Counted from the first letter of the stretch, positions 31,964-42,427 are shown. The stretch: 64,000 bases of DNA from Paralithodes platypus (GCA_032716605.1 CM064506.1:17703138-17767137); one strand, 5' to 3'. Numbers and translations: made by a program. Notes: a model not told the origin generated them from the sequence alone.

Positions 31964-32324
31964 GCCGTTTTCTATGAGCCAGCCTATACCATTATAAACA
32001 GTAGTAGTGATAAGGTTTGACAGGAAACTCTTCACTGATCGCCAATTTTTTTATTTTTCTGGTATTTACGCAATGATCAGTTTATCATACAATAGTATGT
32101 TCGGCCAGGCAGCTTAGGGAACAACAACAACATAGTATGCAAATAAAATTACCGGTACTATAAAATACTATACATAAACTAACTAAATACTAATACATAA
32201 AATACTATAGGAAAAAGTAGAAGCAATTATAATGAAGTTATCGTGGTTGTGGGAAAACACACACAACTTCTATGCAAGGTAAAATTGTGGTCTGTAGGCT
32301 TTACTTATCAGACACATTGGAGGA

Positions 32325-32325
<1 letters not shown>
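31955..32325. other. unrecognised sequence
   Basis: About 370 bp, AT-moderate, with an AATACTATA-type short duplication near 32160-32210 and TACCGGTA at 32150-32157. No gene signal. Confidence 0.5.
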
Positions 32326-32328
<3 letters not shown>

Positions 32329-32360
<32 letters not shown>

Positions 32361-32412
32361 TGAGTGAGTGAGTGAGTGAGTGAGTGAGTGAGTGAGTGAG
32401 TGAGTGAGTGAG
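32329..32412. repeat. (GA)n and (GTGA)n microsatellite
   Basis: GA about 30 bp then GTGA about 54 bp. Confidence 0.95.
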
Positions 32413-32442
32413 AGATAATTACGGTATGATGTTCGTTCACGT

Positions 32443-32697
32443 CATCTACGTCAGTGCCATGACTGTCAGTCACTGTCATGTGCGTCAGTGCCATGACTGT
32501 CACTGGCATGTGCGTCAGTGCCATTACTGTTACTGTCATGTATGTCAGTGCCATGAATTACTGTCATGTACGTCAGTACCATGACTGTCACTTTTATGTA
32601 CGTCAGTGCCATGACTGTTACTGTCATGTGCGTCAGTGTCATGACTGTCACTGTCAGGTACGTCAGTGCCATGACTGTTACTGTCATGTACGTAATA
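32443..32697 (+). repeat. 30-bp minisatellite
   Basis: About eight units of 30 bp containing CGTCAGTGCCATGACTGT and (T/C)ACTGTCATGT. Open in some frames because 30 is a multiple of three; not a credible protein. Confidence 0.92.
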
Positions 32698-33211
32698 TTA
32701 CCCTCGGGGAGAGAAATCGTTGGAGAGAAATCCATTGGGACAGTCACGACCCCCCTCACCGTCTCTCTCTCTCTCTCTCCCTCTCCCCTTCTACTGAGCT
32801 ATCCTATTCTTCCACTACGCTTTAGTTGAGGTTCTCCTATCTCTGCTAAAATTAAGTCCTGACCACCTCGCAGAGATCGTCGTAAGGTCTGTGTGGTCAG
32901 TGCATCTATGTAAAAATCCATGTAAATATCACCTCAACACAATCTACCACTGCTACAATCACTATACCCTCAGTAATACAAACTACCACTTATACACAAT
33001 CTATTACAATCACTGTTAGAACCTCATCAATACAATCTACCACTAATATAACCCCTAAGACCACACTGACACAAGCTACAACTCTCACACAATCAGTATC
33101 ACAATCACTGTTAGAACCACACCCACACCACCTAGCCTACCACCATTTCCACATCTATCACAACTACCTATATTGACTCCAACAACCACCAGCTCAGCCA
33201 TGAAGAAACAC
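32698..33211. other. unrecognised; CT tract and CA-rich diverged repeats
   Basis: CT at about 32763-32780. From about 32940 to 33150 there are loose repeats of ACAATCTACCACT / AATCACTGTTAGAACC, suggesting an old decayed minisatellite. No gene signal. Confidence 0.55.
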
Positions 33212-33674
33212 TTAAGGGGAGATGGTTGCTTTTTCTGGGCTCTCTTCTTCCTCGTGTTTAGCCCCATTAGTTTAGCGATTTTAAGACATTCTGTCCATTT
33301 GTTTACCGATTTTAAGACCATTCGACCCATTTCTTTGTCAATATTAGAACCTTTTGTGCCATTTACGTGTCGATTTTGTTTTCCTTGCGAGCGGTAGCGA
33401 GCCTGTAATTTTAGGAAGAACCGGTCAACGGTCGGGACATTTTTCTACCGAAAAATGTACAAGGTTTATATCGAAAGGGAGTCTAGGGTGTGTTTTTTAA
33501 GCTTGATGGAGGTCTAGCGAGGAAACTAAAAAAAATACAAAAAAAAAAAATATATTTATATATACTGTATACTCGGTGTACACACACATATATATATATG
33601 TATATATATATATATACTGTATATATAGGCCTATATACAGTATATCAACCAAAAACCAAACCCTTCTCCCTTAA
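33212..33674 (+). mobile_element. TTAA-flanked MITE, family A, copy A13
   Basis: TTAA at 33212-33215 and 33671-33674. Plus orientation, core GCGAGCGGTAGCGAGCC near 33386. About 100 bp longer than other copies because the AT arm has grown a (TA)n tract with TACTGTA at 33563-33569 and 33615-33621 and TACAGTA at 33636-33642. Confidence 0.87.
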
Positions 33675-33856
33675 CCCCCCTCCCTCTGGCAACCAACATC
33701 ATCCCACCCTCCACCCTCCCCTTAAGCTACCAATATTACCACAATCCCTGCAGCTACCAACATTATACACGTGAATGCGAACACCAACAGAATAACGACT
33801 AGTCCTGACGAAGTTGCCGTTTTAAAGTAAGCGAAGTAGCAGACATTATCACTATT
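33675..33856. other. unrecognised sequence
   Basis: Short CCACCCTCC and CTACCAA(C/T)AT repeats (33700-33765); nothing else visible. Confidence 0.45.
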
Positions 33857-34187
33857 TGTTTTTTCTATGTGGATAAGTGAGACAAAAGGCAGAACTGCCT
33901 GTGACGAGTGCCTCCCCCAGAGTTGAAAGAGTGACAGGGCCAAAATCAAGGAGTGTTCGGGCCAAAATGCCAGGACACACGGAGCAATTTAAGTCATAGG
34001 ATGAGGGGAAGATGGATTCAGGGAGAGAGTTCCAGAACTCAGCTGTTGAATAGAAGAAAGATTGGGAATACCATTTCACTCTGGGTTGGGTTGGGGAGAG
34101 TTGCACAGAGTAAGGGTGGGATTGTGTTGCAAGATGGATGCTACGTATCCTACGTAGAGGAGGTGGTATACACTGTTTTATTGTCAC
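33857..34187 (-). pseudogene. LINE family F, 3' coding end and untranslated tail
   Basis: The minus strand reads HPYSVQLS (about residues 24-31 of the open stretch), then FFYSTAEFWNSLPESIFPSS, the usual last conserved motif of LINE ORF2 proteins (aromatic-W-N-x-LP), followed by SSYDLN. Downstream is the 3' untranslated part also found at 348-446, 15226-15320, 35330-35593 and 41890-42140. Everything upstream, including the polymerase, is missing. The clade cannot be told from this fragment. Confidence 0.72.
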
Positions 34188-34217
34188 CCATGTTGGATAT
34201 ATACAAATCTATGTGTA

Positions 34218-34300
34218 TTCATTTAACTCCAACACCAAACACCTCCCAAATAAATTAATGAAAGCAAGCATGTGATCCACCGGGATTCCAACCTGGGTTA
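34218..34300 (-). mobile_element. SINE family S fragment, copy 4
   Basis: ACTCCAACACCAAACACCTC and GCATGTGATCCACCGGGATT, the distal body and box B region of family S on the minus strand. The box A half is missing. Confidence 0.65.
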
Positions 34301-34383
34301 AATTCAGTTTACAATGTTCATAGCGAACAAAATTGGCAATGAGGAGTTGAGGCCACTTGGCATTATGTCCTCAGTGATATTAC

Positions 34384-34668
34384 GGGGAGGTTTTTAGCTT
34401 GCTCCATAGACCTCCATCAAGCTTAAAAGAATACCCCGAATAACTTCCTTCGAGAACAAAATTCTGGCCGAAGGCCGGTTCCTCCTAAACAACAAGCTCG
34501 CTATCGCTCGCTAGGAAAAAAATCGACACTTAAATGGCATCAAAGGTCTTAAAATTGACCGAAAACTGGCGAAAGGCCAAACTAATTGGCTGAAGGTCTT
34601 AACATATCAAAACTAATGGGGCTAAACATGAGGGAGAAGGGGGTCCAGAATTAAAAAAAATCCCCTAA
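34384..34668 (-). mobile_element. MITE family A, copy A14, both ends decayed
   Basis: Core GCTCGCTATCGCTCGCTAGG near 34496, hairpin GGCCGAAGGCCGG near 34467. The right end CCCCTAAA is a mutated TTAA; the left end is truncated. Confidence 0.78.
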
Positions 34669-34733
34669 ATGGAGAACTGTGAAACTATTATGTCTCTCCA
34701 TGTTATAACATATAATTATAAGGTCTAGTTTTC

Positions 34734-35100
34734 TTAAGGGGGGATGGTTGTTTTTTCTGGACCCCTTTCTCCCTTATGTTTAGCCCCATTAGGTTTGAGA
34801 TGTTACGACGTTTGGTCCATAAGTTTGGCGATTTTAACACCTTTCGCCCCATTTCGTTGTCAATTTTAAGGCCTTTCCTGCCATTTAGGTGTCTATTTTT
34901 TCCTGGTGAGCGATAGCGAGGCTGTAAATTTAAGAGGAACCGGCCTTCGGCCACATTTTTCTACCGAAAAATTTACAATTTTATCTTGAAGGGGGGTCTA
35001 AGGGGTGTCTTTCTAAGCTTGATGGAGGTCTAGCGAGGAAACTAAGAAATAAATGAATACATGAATGAAATAGACCAAAAAACAGCCCCTGTCCTCTTAA
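34734..35100 (+). mobile_element. TTAA-flanked MITE, family A, copy A15
   Basis: TTAA at 34734-34737 and 35097-35100; 367 bp; core GGTGAGCGATAGCGAGGC near 34905. Good full-length reference in plus orientation. Confidence 0.9.
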
Positions 35101-35268
35101 TGAACCAAATAGTTGACACCAAAACCTTCCTAACAGCCGAGTTATGAAGCTGGGGCCATGACAGTTTACCACAGTGTTGTTAAGGTGGAAGACAAGGATA
35201 GCACCAGAGAGAGAGAGAGAGAATGTGGTAACAAAAGTGAGAGTTAGTGAGTGTGGAAATATGCCTGT

Positions 35269-35327
<59 letters not shown>

Positions 35328-35329
35328 TG
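35101..35329. repeat. plain sequence with (GA)n and (GT)n
   Basis: GT at about 35271-35325 and a short GA near 35206. Not otherwise recognised. Confidence 0.7.
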
Positions 35330-35593
35330 TCTATGTGGATGAGGGAAACAAAAGGCAAAACTGCCTGTGACGAGTGCCTCCCCCAGAGTTGAAAGAGTGA
35401 CAGGGCCAAAATCAAGGAATGTTCGAGCCAAAATGTCTGTACACGCGGAGTTTGAAGCAATTTAAGTAATAGGATGAGGGAGATATGGATTCAGGAAGAG
35501 AGTTTCAGAGCTCAGGTGAAGAATAGAAGAAAGATTGGGAGTATCGTTTCACTCTTGAGTTGGAGAGTTGCGCAGAGTAGGGGTGGGATTGTG
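35330..35593 (-). mobile_element. LINE family F 3' end, copy
   Basis: Parallel to 33857-34130 (for example CTGTGACGAGTGCCTCCCCC, about 35368), including the region that encodes the terminal WNSLP motif in the other copy, here frame-broken. MITE A16 begins at its end. Confidence 0.75.
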
Positions 35594-35814
35594 TTAAGGG
35601 GGTAATGTTTGTTTGTTGGTCTATATATTTATTTATTTATTTATTTATTTAATTTTGAGTTTCCTCGCTATACCTCCATCAAGCTTAACAAATCACCCCC
35701 TAGACACCCTTTCAAGATAAATTTGTAAATTTTTCGGTAGAAAAATGTCGCGGCCTAAATTTACAGCCTCGCTATCGCTCGCCAAGAAAAAATCGACACC
35801 TAAATGGCAGGACA
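35594..35814 (-). mobile_element. MITE family A, copy A16, right-truncated
   Basis: TTAA at 35594-35597; minus orientation; core CCTCGCTATCGCTCGCC near 35766; stops after CACCTAAATGGCA at about 35810. The hairpin segment is deleted. Confidence 0.8.
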
Positions 35815-35983
35815 GTTGCACAAAGCTGACAAATAGATCCATCACAACCCTCAATAATAGAAAACAAAATTTCACCCCATTTTGGTAGCGATTATTTTGC
35901 AATTTAGGAGAGACCGGCTTTCCGGTGTGACCTAAAATATTTACCGGAGAGGGGTCTGGGAGGCGTTTATATATATACATACC

Positions 35984-36026
<43 letters not shown>

Positions 36027-36094
36027 CTGTATATATATATAGACATATATATATATATATTACTATATATATATATATATATACATACATATAT

Positions 36095-36132
<38 letters not shown>

Positions 36133-36148
36133 TATATATAAGAGAGAT

Positions 36149-36189
<41 letters not shown>

Positions 36190-36317
36190 TACATATATAT
36201 TTTTATTATTTTTGATTACCGGTACATCGTTCGAAAATATCCAGACCAACCAAAGCCCTCATATAATAAATCCACCAAATATCCAACTAACCGTCCAACA
36301 CGGCCCACCAGCTAGTG
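35815..36317. repeat. (TA)n/(GA)n tracts and plain sequence
   Basis: 35815-35970 is plain. 35973-36140 is TA with TACCGGTA (35980-35987) and TACTGTA (36025-36031); GA about 36151-36184; TACCGGTA again at 36217-36224. Confidence 0.85.
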
Positions 36318-36385
36318 TTAACCCTTCCCCTTACCCGGCTACAGGTACCACACAGACGCCACGTTACCTGCAGAGGAGATAAAGG
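36318..36385. repeat. unclassified short repeat I, copy 2
   Basis: CGGCTACAGGTACCACACAG followed by ACGCCACGTTACCTGC; matches 3420-3482. Confidence 0.6.
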
Positions 36386-36414
36386 GGATAGATGTTAATA
36401 CCGAGGAATACACT

Positions 36415-36471
36415 TTTAATATATATTATTATTATTAGTATTATTATAACCATTTATATAATATATATATA

Positions 36472-36503
<32 letters not shown>

Positions 36504-36567
36504 TCTATATATAATATATATATCTATATAGATATTATATAAACTGTATATAATATATATCTATATA

Positions 36568-36612
<45 letters not shown>
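36415..36612. repeat. A/T-rich (TA)n with palindromic blocks
   Basis: TA/TATTATA simple sequence of about 200 bp. Confidence 0.9.
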
Positions 36613-36615
<3 letters not shown>

Positions 36616-36633
36616 CTAATTATTGAGTATCGA

Positions 36634-36778
36634 GTATCTGTCATAGTTACAAGGTTGATTGAGATAGACTTTGCCCCCTTCCTAAACTGAAAAATATCGA
36701 CGAAAGTTTGTCACATTAATATCACAAAAAGCGTCTTCAAATACACTGTCAAACCTCTAGGGTATAAAAAGGGTAAGA
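36634..36778 (+). mobile_element. MITE C fragment, diverged
   Basis: GTTGATTGAGATAGACTTTG and CCCTTCCTAAACTGAAAAAT correspond to the middle and right half of family C. Confidence 0.6.
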
Positions 36779-36926
36779 ACAATGTATATACGATCATTGC
36801 GTATATTGATAGTGCTTTACCTTTATATCCTTGTATTAGATGGGTTTATTACCTCCAATATACCTTTAAGTGGGTAGATTATTATGGACACATTATATGT
36901 TGACCTTTTCATACCGATTCTGTCTG

Positions 36927-36928
<2 letters not shown>

Positions 36929-36982
<54 letters not shown>

Positions 36983-37245
36983 TCCTCCATCACTCTCTCC
37001 CTCATTCCCTCCCTCTCACTACACCCATTCCCACCTTCCTCCCTATCTCTCTCTCACTCCACCCATTCCCTCCTTCTTTCTCTCCCTCCTCCCTGTCCCT
37101 CCCTCCCTCCCTCTGCCACACCTAGCATTTTCCAGCTCCCTCCCACCCTCTAAGCATCCTTGGCATTGTCCGGAACTTGGGGGTGGGGGGGTCTGGGAGG
37201 GGGGGGGGGGGGGGGTCTGGGAGGGAGGGAGGGAGGGAGGAGAGG
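36929..37245. repeat. (CT)n, CCT-rich and G-run tracts
   Basis: CT at about 36929-36980, then CCTCC/CTCC pyrimidine sequence to about 37150, then G-runs with GGGTCTGGGAGG (37171-37240). Confidence 0.88.
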
Positions 37246-37301
37246 AGAGATAGAAGTAAGGGAGAGGGAGGAGGGAGCGAGGGGGAAAGATTTACATTTG
37301 G

Positions 37302-37535
37302 GTCGATTTATGTATTTATTTAGTTTCTTCGCTAGACCTCCATCAAGCTTTAAAAAACACACCCTAGACCCCCCATCAAGATAAATTTGTAAATTTTTCG
37401 GTAGAAACATGTCTCGGCCGAAGGCCGGCTCTTCCTCAAATTATAGGCTCGCTATCGCTCGCCCAAGAAAAATCGACACCTAAGTCGCCCAAAAGATTAG
37501 ACTAATATTTACAAAGAAATGGGTCGAAGGGGGAT
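37302..37535 (-). mobile_element. MITE family A, copy A17, fragment
   Basis: TTCGCTAGACCTCCATCAAG, hairpin GGCCGAAGGCCGG near 37417, core GGCTCGCTATCGCTCGCC near 37447, then ATCGACACCTAAG. No TTAA on either side. Confidence 0.8.
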
Positions 37536-37579
37536 TAGAAAGAGGGAGGGAGAGAGGAGGTAGGGAGAGAACAAGAAGG

Positions 37580-37625
37580 AAGGAAGGAAAAGAATATTAT
37601 TAATAATAATAATAAAAATAATAAT

Positions 37626-37695
<70 letters not shown>

Positions 37696-37773
37696 ATGGT
37701 TGGACAGGGAGGTAGGATGGTACAGTGTGGTGGGTTGGCTACTGTCCAGGCATCCCTCCCTCTCCCCCTCCCT

Positions 37774-37820
<47 letters not shown>
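37580..37820. repeat. (AAT)n, (GA)n and (CT)n microsatellites
   Basis: AAT at about 37590-37630, GA at about 37631-37692, CT/CCCTCT at about 37755-37820. Confidence 0.93.
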
Positions 37821-37845
37821 AGTTTTACGAGTTCAGCCGTTAAGA

Positions 37846-38340
37846 AGAGTGTGTCACGGTAGTTTGGTCAATCAATGGAGTGTGTGGGATATTATTGCTC
37901 TTTTATCATCATCGTAATCAGTGCGGGGGATTTTGCGCTATAATAGGGCTCATTCAGGCACTACTGATTGCTTAAGCAAGTGCCTCAATGAAATGAAATG
38001 TTTGCAGCAAAGAAAGTAGAAGAAAAGAGCTTTCAAATTACACCAGAACAGCCTCCCTAGCTAGCGGGGTTACAGCGTTATTACAGACATCGGCAATATC
38101 CACTAATAATTTGCAATGTTCCGCTACATTTGCCTTTGGCAGCATTGAATATAGGCTCTGAATATAGGCTATATCGTGAGACCACACCACAGAGCCTCAG
38201 TGCCGCAGCAGACTTGCCGGATAGCGGACGGGGGCCTGCCACGCTCCTGATCACTAGTCTCCACAGGCTTTAATTGGCTAATAATTCCAGGATATTTCCA
38301 GGACTTACCTGTACGGCAACTGCAGTCAAAGGGTTAACAC
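37846..38340. other. mostly unique sequence; short repeat M at its left end
   Basis: 37852-37905 (GTGTCACGGTAGTTTG...ATATTATTG) recurs at 38646-38695. The rest, to 38340, is the least repetitive stretch in the window, but I see no frame, splice pair or homology to call a gene. It ends with AAAGGGTTAAC, like a MITE C terminus. Confidence 0.55.
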
Positions 38341-38363
38341 ACAACACACACACACACACACGG

Positions 38364-38435
38364 GTCAGGTTAGCTGAGTGGTCTAGGGCGCTGCACGCTG
38401 ACCGCGAGGTCAAGGGTTCGAATCCCACATAATAC
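38364..38435 (+). repeat. tRNA-Leu-like sequence (SINE head or tRNA pseudogene)
   Basis: GTCAGGTTAGCTGAGTGGTC resembles the 5' half of a tRNA-Leu (box A), and GGGTTCGAATCCCA is a consensus box B. The T-stem pairs only partly and the 3' acceptor (ATAATAC) does not pair with GTCAGGT, so it is not a functional tRNA. About 200 bp of possible SINE body follow up to the CT tract at 38622. Confidence 0.7.
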
Positions 38436-38621
38436 TAAAGGTTTGTTAAGCTATCCCAATGAAAAGGATTGTATGTTGGTTCTGTTCCTAGCCAAGCTGC
38501 TCAGCTATCAGCCTGTGTTACCCTACACGTATTTCTCACCAGTGCATCTGCGTATGTACTATGGTGGGAACTCGGCACCTCACGGTCGCCTCATAGTTAA
38601 GGTAGAATATCGTAAGCATTG

Positions 38622-38702
38622 TACTCTCTCTCTCTCTCTCTCTCTGTGTCACGGTAGTTTGAACACAACCAATGGAGCGTGTATGATATTATTGGTCTCA
38701 TT
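38622..38702. repeat. (CT)n and repeat M, copy 2
   Basis: CT about 24 bp, then TGTCACGGTAGTTTGAA, also at 37852. Confidence 0.75.
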
Positions 38703-38848
38703 ATTAACACCCATCATAATATCCTACAGCCTGCTGGTTTGACAGATTATATATCTTACTAATGGATTTTTATGTAAACCTCTAGTTTAATTATGTATTT
38801 ATTTATGTATATGTTTCGTTTATATACGGTATATAGGCTATATACTCT

Positions 38849-38906
38849 AAGCCGGGCTCGATCCACCGACAGTCAGGACGATTGCCCATGCTTTAACTAA
38901 ACCAAC
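38849..38906 (-). repeat. tRNA-like sequence
   Basis: On the minus strand GTTGGTTTAGTTAAAGCATG (box A region) and GGTGGATCGAGCCCGG (box B-like). Acceptor arms not identifiable; a tRNA-derived fragment. Confidence 0.5.
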
Positions 38907-39019
38907 TCTCTCTCTCTCTCATATACTTTATATATATATATTGAAAAATAGGTAGCTACTTCGTCATATAGCCCAAGACACAAACACAAACACACACACC
39001 ACAACCCCCCTCACACTTC

Positions 39020-39314
39020 TACAACCTAAGGGGGGGGGGGGGGTGGGGGTGTAATAGATGGCGCCCCTCCTCCCACCCCTTTCACGTAGCACTGCGGCCG
39101 CCAGCGTGACTCGTGGGAAGCCTTTCATAGGTACAGTCACGAGCTATAATACTTGCACCACACACCCAGGGGAATCTGTATTGAACCCAAGCCAGACAAT
39201 CCAATGTATCCCAGAGTCTTCAAAACTACAGGCATGATCAATAATACCTGCACACCCATTTGAATCTGTATCGAACCCAAGCGAGACAATCCAATGTTCT
39301 GTTATCTAGTCATG
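39020..39314. repeat. G-run and a local ~96-bp duplication
   Basis: G-run at about 39029-39048. GAACCCAAGCCAGACAATCC (about 39183) recurs as GAACCCAAGCGAGACAATCC (about 39274) with shared flanks ATAATAC(T/C)TGCAC. Confidence 0.75.
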
Positions 39315-39533
39315 TACGGTCGCGCTAATAAGTCATGTCTCAGCTGTCATTACGTTTGGCTTGCTCTGTGCTGTATTAATGTCTGTCAGATGTTGAATAG
39401 GGTGGGTAAGTGTAAGAACATGTTTGTATATTTCACTCGATATGAAGAAATGAAGTTTAGATACGGTATTGCTGAAACAAATTATTGATCAAAACATACT
39501 TGGTGCCGTATATTACTTATTAGCGCGACTGTA
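39315..39533 (+). mobile_element. TA-flanked MITE, family G, copy G2
   Basis: About 219 bp; ends TACGGTCGCGCTAATAAGT and ACTTATTAGCGCGACTGTA. Same internal sequence as G1. Its empty site is at about 27512-27515: TAGTCATG-TA-CTTAACC. Confidence 0.9.
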
Positions 39534-39544
39534 CTTAACCTTTA

Positions 39545-39690
39545 ACTCTCTTGATGGTATAATGGTTAGAGTGTTTCAGATCTGTAGGCCTATGTGGTAT
39601 CTGAGGTTCGAATCCCAGGAGGATCACATGCTTTCATTAATTTCACTGGGAGGTGTTTGGTGTTGGGAGTGAAATTTAATGAATTAGAAT
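39545..39690 (+). mobile_element. tRNA-derived SINE, family S, copy 3
   Basis: Box A GATGGTATAATGGTTAGAG, box B AGGTTCGAATCCC (about 39603), body ATGCTTTCATTAATTTCACT, ending near GTGAAATTTAATGAATTAG. Confidence 0.83.
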
Positions 39691-39715
39691 ATCCCAGATT
39701 CTTCACAACTTGGAT

Positions 39716-39880
39716 TTAAGGGGGGGTCACTGTTTTGTTTTTGTTTTTTTCTCTCCTTTTCTCTCTTTCCCTGGTTTGTATCCATTCGGCCCCATTCAGG
39801 GCCACAACTTGTTTTAAGGACAGTGTTTATCCCCATCGACGGTGTCGGAATATTTTTTCTTCCTGGGCGTGGTCGGCTCC
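39716..39880 (+). mobile_element. MITE family B, copy B6, truncated and noisy
   Basis: TTAA at 39716-39719, then the B left arm (TGTATCCATTCGGCCCCATT near 39777). From about 39800 extra bases appear every few positions relative to other copies, for example GGGCCACAACTTGTTTTAAG. Confidence 0.7.
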
Positions 39881-39885
39881 CAATG

Positions 39886-40360
39886 GTGTTTAAAGGGGAC
39901 GGGGGTTTTTAGTTTTGCTCGTCTCACACCCCCTCTATTTTTCAAACTTAAAATCACCCACACAAAATCCGCACCCCAAACCCCCCGCCCCCTTCGATAT
40001 ACAAATTTGTAAATTGTTCGGTCGAATCTGTAAAAAGGGAAAGGCGAAAGAAATTAAAAACTGTGTCCCGGCCTAAAGGGGGGGCCCCCGGACGATTCCA
40101 CCCAGGCTATTGCTTAATAAGAACACACCACACAACTCGCGATATCGGCTCCGTGCCGCAGAGACCTGACAAAAACTATCGACACCTAAAATAAAGCTTG
40201 CTCGAGAATATCCACGTCTTAATATGGGCAAACAAAGGACAATGGGGACACGCCATACAGGTCTTCGAAAACAAAATTCGGGTCACAACTTAATTTGTGG
40301 GGCGAATGTCTTGAAAAATCTCACATAACTAACTTAGGGTTTAACAAAAATCCTTTGGGG
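39886..40360 (-). mobile_element. MITE family A, copy A18, heavily indel-damaged
   Basis: The order of A-family words is kept (AAATTTGTAAATTGTTCGGT, CCCGGCCTAAAG, ATCGACACCTAAA, GGGGCGAATGTCTT), but small insertions between them make the copy about 100 bp too long. This fits poor base accuracy better than natural decay. Confidence 0.65.
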
Positions 40361-41224
40361 AGGCGGGAGGAGGTAGGGTGGGACTCGAACCAAAAATTTT
40401 TCCAAACATGCCTCACACACTTAAATATTCCACTTTCTTATGGCAACCGGTTGAAAAAATATGACACTTTTAACTCGACGTAAATTATTTCTTTTTCAAT
40501 TTTCCTTAAATATACCAACAAATTTTATTTGGAAAGGGGGGCTTCCACCGTATTCTTGGTTTACCCCCACCTCTTTTACACGTTATGGACGTCCTTAGCT
40601 CATTCTATTTTTTTGGGGCAACTAATTTAGGGTGTTGGGGGGACGGGATTGTACTTCCGGCTTAGGAAGGGCAGTTCTCTGAACCATATAATTATAAGGC
40701 TACAGGGGGGGGGGGGACTAGTCTCGGGGGTTAATCCTTTTTAGCCTGAAATATTATCCTTCCTTTAAAACTTTTCAATCTTATAGGTCGTATAAAATTG
40801 TAAACTGGCAAGAATCCAACATCTTTTACAACAAAAAGGGGGACATGCGTCCCGGCCGGTACAGGAAAGGGAATTTTTAAAAACTTGATTGTTAGGCGGT
40901 TCTAGGGGCGAGAACGAGAAGGGGAAAAAAAAAAAGAAACACTAAATTATATAATAAAAATAAATTATAAAAATAAAAAATAAATAATTGTTAATAATAA
41001 TAATAATGAATTAATAATTAACCAAATAATGATAACCCAATAAAATAATAATAATAATTTAATAAATAAATTAATATATACCAATAGATGATAAATAAAT
41101 AAGGGAAATTTAAAATATTCTTAAACAAATACAAACCATATAATTAAAAGTGTATAGATTTAAAAACCCTTTCAAGCACCAGGGACCCAGGGTGGGGGGG
41201 GCCCCCATCTCTTTTACTTTTTTA
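40361..41224. other. low-confidence sequence, AT-rich stretch
   Basis: Homopolymer-rich; a MITE C-like patch (CCGGCCGGTACAGGAAAGGG near 40850) is garbled; 40925-41130 is AAT/TAATAA simple sequence. No gene signal. Confidence 0.6.
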
Positions 41225-41659
41225 GTCTGGGGGGGCAGGATGGTCCGTGGGTTTTTCTGGTCCCCTCTGTTTCTCCCTCATGTGTTAGCCCACATTTTTG
41301 TTTTCATGGGGATTGTTAAGGGGGGACGCCGTTGTTAACCAAATATATTTTGTTTCATTATTTTGGCGATTGTTTTAAGGAGGGGTTTCGCCCTCTTCCT
41401 TGTGTCTCAAGTGAATTAAGGGGGACTGTTCGTGTTCATTTTTAGGTGTGTCGATTTTTTCCTGGCGAAGCGATAGGGCAAAAGGGGGGCCTTACATGTA
41501 TACTGTACACATTTATTCTTGGGAGCGGGGGGAGGGACTGAGGAGGGCGTGTTTCCTTTTAAAGTTTGTTTGGGAGGTCATTAGGGAGTAGCCTAAACTA
41601 ATAAAATAATAAAAACATCAATAACAAGGCAGATAAATACAGCCATACCCCCTTAAAAT
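41225..41659 (+). mobile_element. MITE family A, copy A19, heavily indel-damaged
   Basis: Plus orientation: GGTCCCCTCTGTTTCTCCCT, AGGTGTGTCGATTTTTTCCT, GGCGAAGCGATAGGGC (damaged core, about 41463), ending CCCCCTTAA (TTAA about 41652-41655). Joined to repeat E exactly as A10 is. Confidence 0.7.
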
Positions 41660-41767
41660 AGGACTTCAGAGGCTATCAACCCTTCTGGATTATGAAGCCA
41701 GCACACTGTAAATAAAAAATAGCGTCAGGACTAAAGGAGCCCCCGTTTTCAGAACTCCAGTCCCTTG
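41656..41767 (+). repeat. repeat E copy
   Basis: AATAGGACTTCAGAGGCTAT through AGAACTCCAGTCCCTTG, with extra bases (AAAGGAGCCCCCG) consistent with the local error pattern. Confidence 0.8.
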
Positions 41768-41843
41768 TCGACACGGTAAGAGAAACAAGTGTAGCCTAAA
41801 TGGGGGGGGGGGAGGTATGGAACTAACCTGAGGGAATGGGTAC

Positions 41844-41844
<1 letters not shown>

Positions 41845-41889
<45 letters not shown>

Positions 41890-41890
41890 G
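41845..41890. repeat. (CT)n/(CTAT)n microsatellite
   Basis: CT about 34 bp and CTAT about 12 bp. Confidence 0.93.
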
Positions 41891-42145
41891 TAACTCTCCA
41901 ACCCAAGGGGGAAACGTTATTCTCAATCTTTCTTCTATTCAACAGCTGAGCCTGGGTGACACGCTCAAGAATTCAGTTTTCATCTTTCCTATGCCATTAA
42001 ATTGCTGCCAAACTAGTGTTTGTCCAGGCATTTTGGCTCGAACGTCCCTTGATTTTGGCCCTGTCACTCGTTCAACTCTAGGGGAGGCACTCGCCACAAT
42101 CAATTCTGCCTTTTGTCTCCCTCACTCATATACTGTAGAAAAGAA
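41890..42145 (+). mobile_element. LINE family F 3' end, plus-strand copy
   Basis: Complement of 33857-34120: CAATCTTTCTTCTATTCAAC, GATTTTGGCCCTGTCACTC and TTTTGTCTCCCTCACTCATA. Frame broken. Ends with TACTGTA (42131-42137), not present in the other copies. Confidence 0.75.
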
Positions 42146-42327
42146 AAAAAATCTCTCTCTCTCTCTCTCCCCCAGGTAACATTCCTTCGGTAAACCCCGC
42201 TAAAACAGAACCCCCACACCCCCTTGACCCCCCTCCTTGACAAGCCCCTTAAACCAAAGGGGGGAGGGGGGGTACTGGATCGGCCTCCTGTGGTACCCCG
42301 GAGAGGTTTTTAAAGGGGGGGAGGGGG

Positions 42328-42427
42328 NNNNNNNNNNNNNNNNNNNNNNNNNNNNNNNNNNNNNNNNNNNNNNNNNNNNNNNNNNNNNNNNNNNNNNNNN
42401 NNNNNNNNNNNNNNNNNNNNNNNNNNN
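42328..42427. other. assembly gap of 100 N
   Basis: Exactly 100 N, the conventional size for a scaffold gap of unknown length. It separates low-quality sequence from the 41-bp satellite. Confidence 0.99.

Noticed and set aside
33857..34187. Host gene encoding a 111-residue protein
   Set aside because: The WNSLP ending and presence of five related copies identify it as a LINE 3' end.
36185..36382. 65-codon frame ending near repeat I
   Set aside because: Ends in a dispersed repeat, starts in simple sequence, no homology recognised.
38364..38435. Functional tRNA-Leu gene
   Set aside because: Acceptor stem does not pair and the T-stem has mismatches; treated as a tRNA-derived fragment.
39294..39488. 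64-codon frame inside MITE G2
   Set aside because: Partly conserved in G1 but interrupted there, and explained by sequence identity between two copies of a noncoding element.
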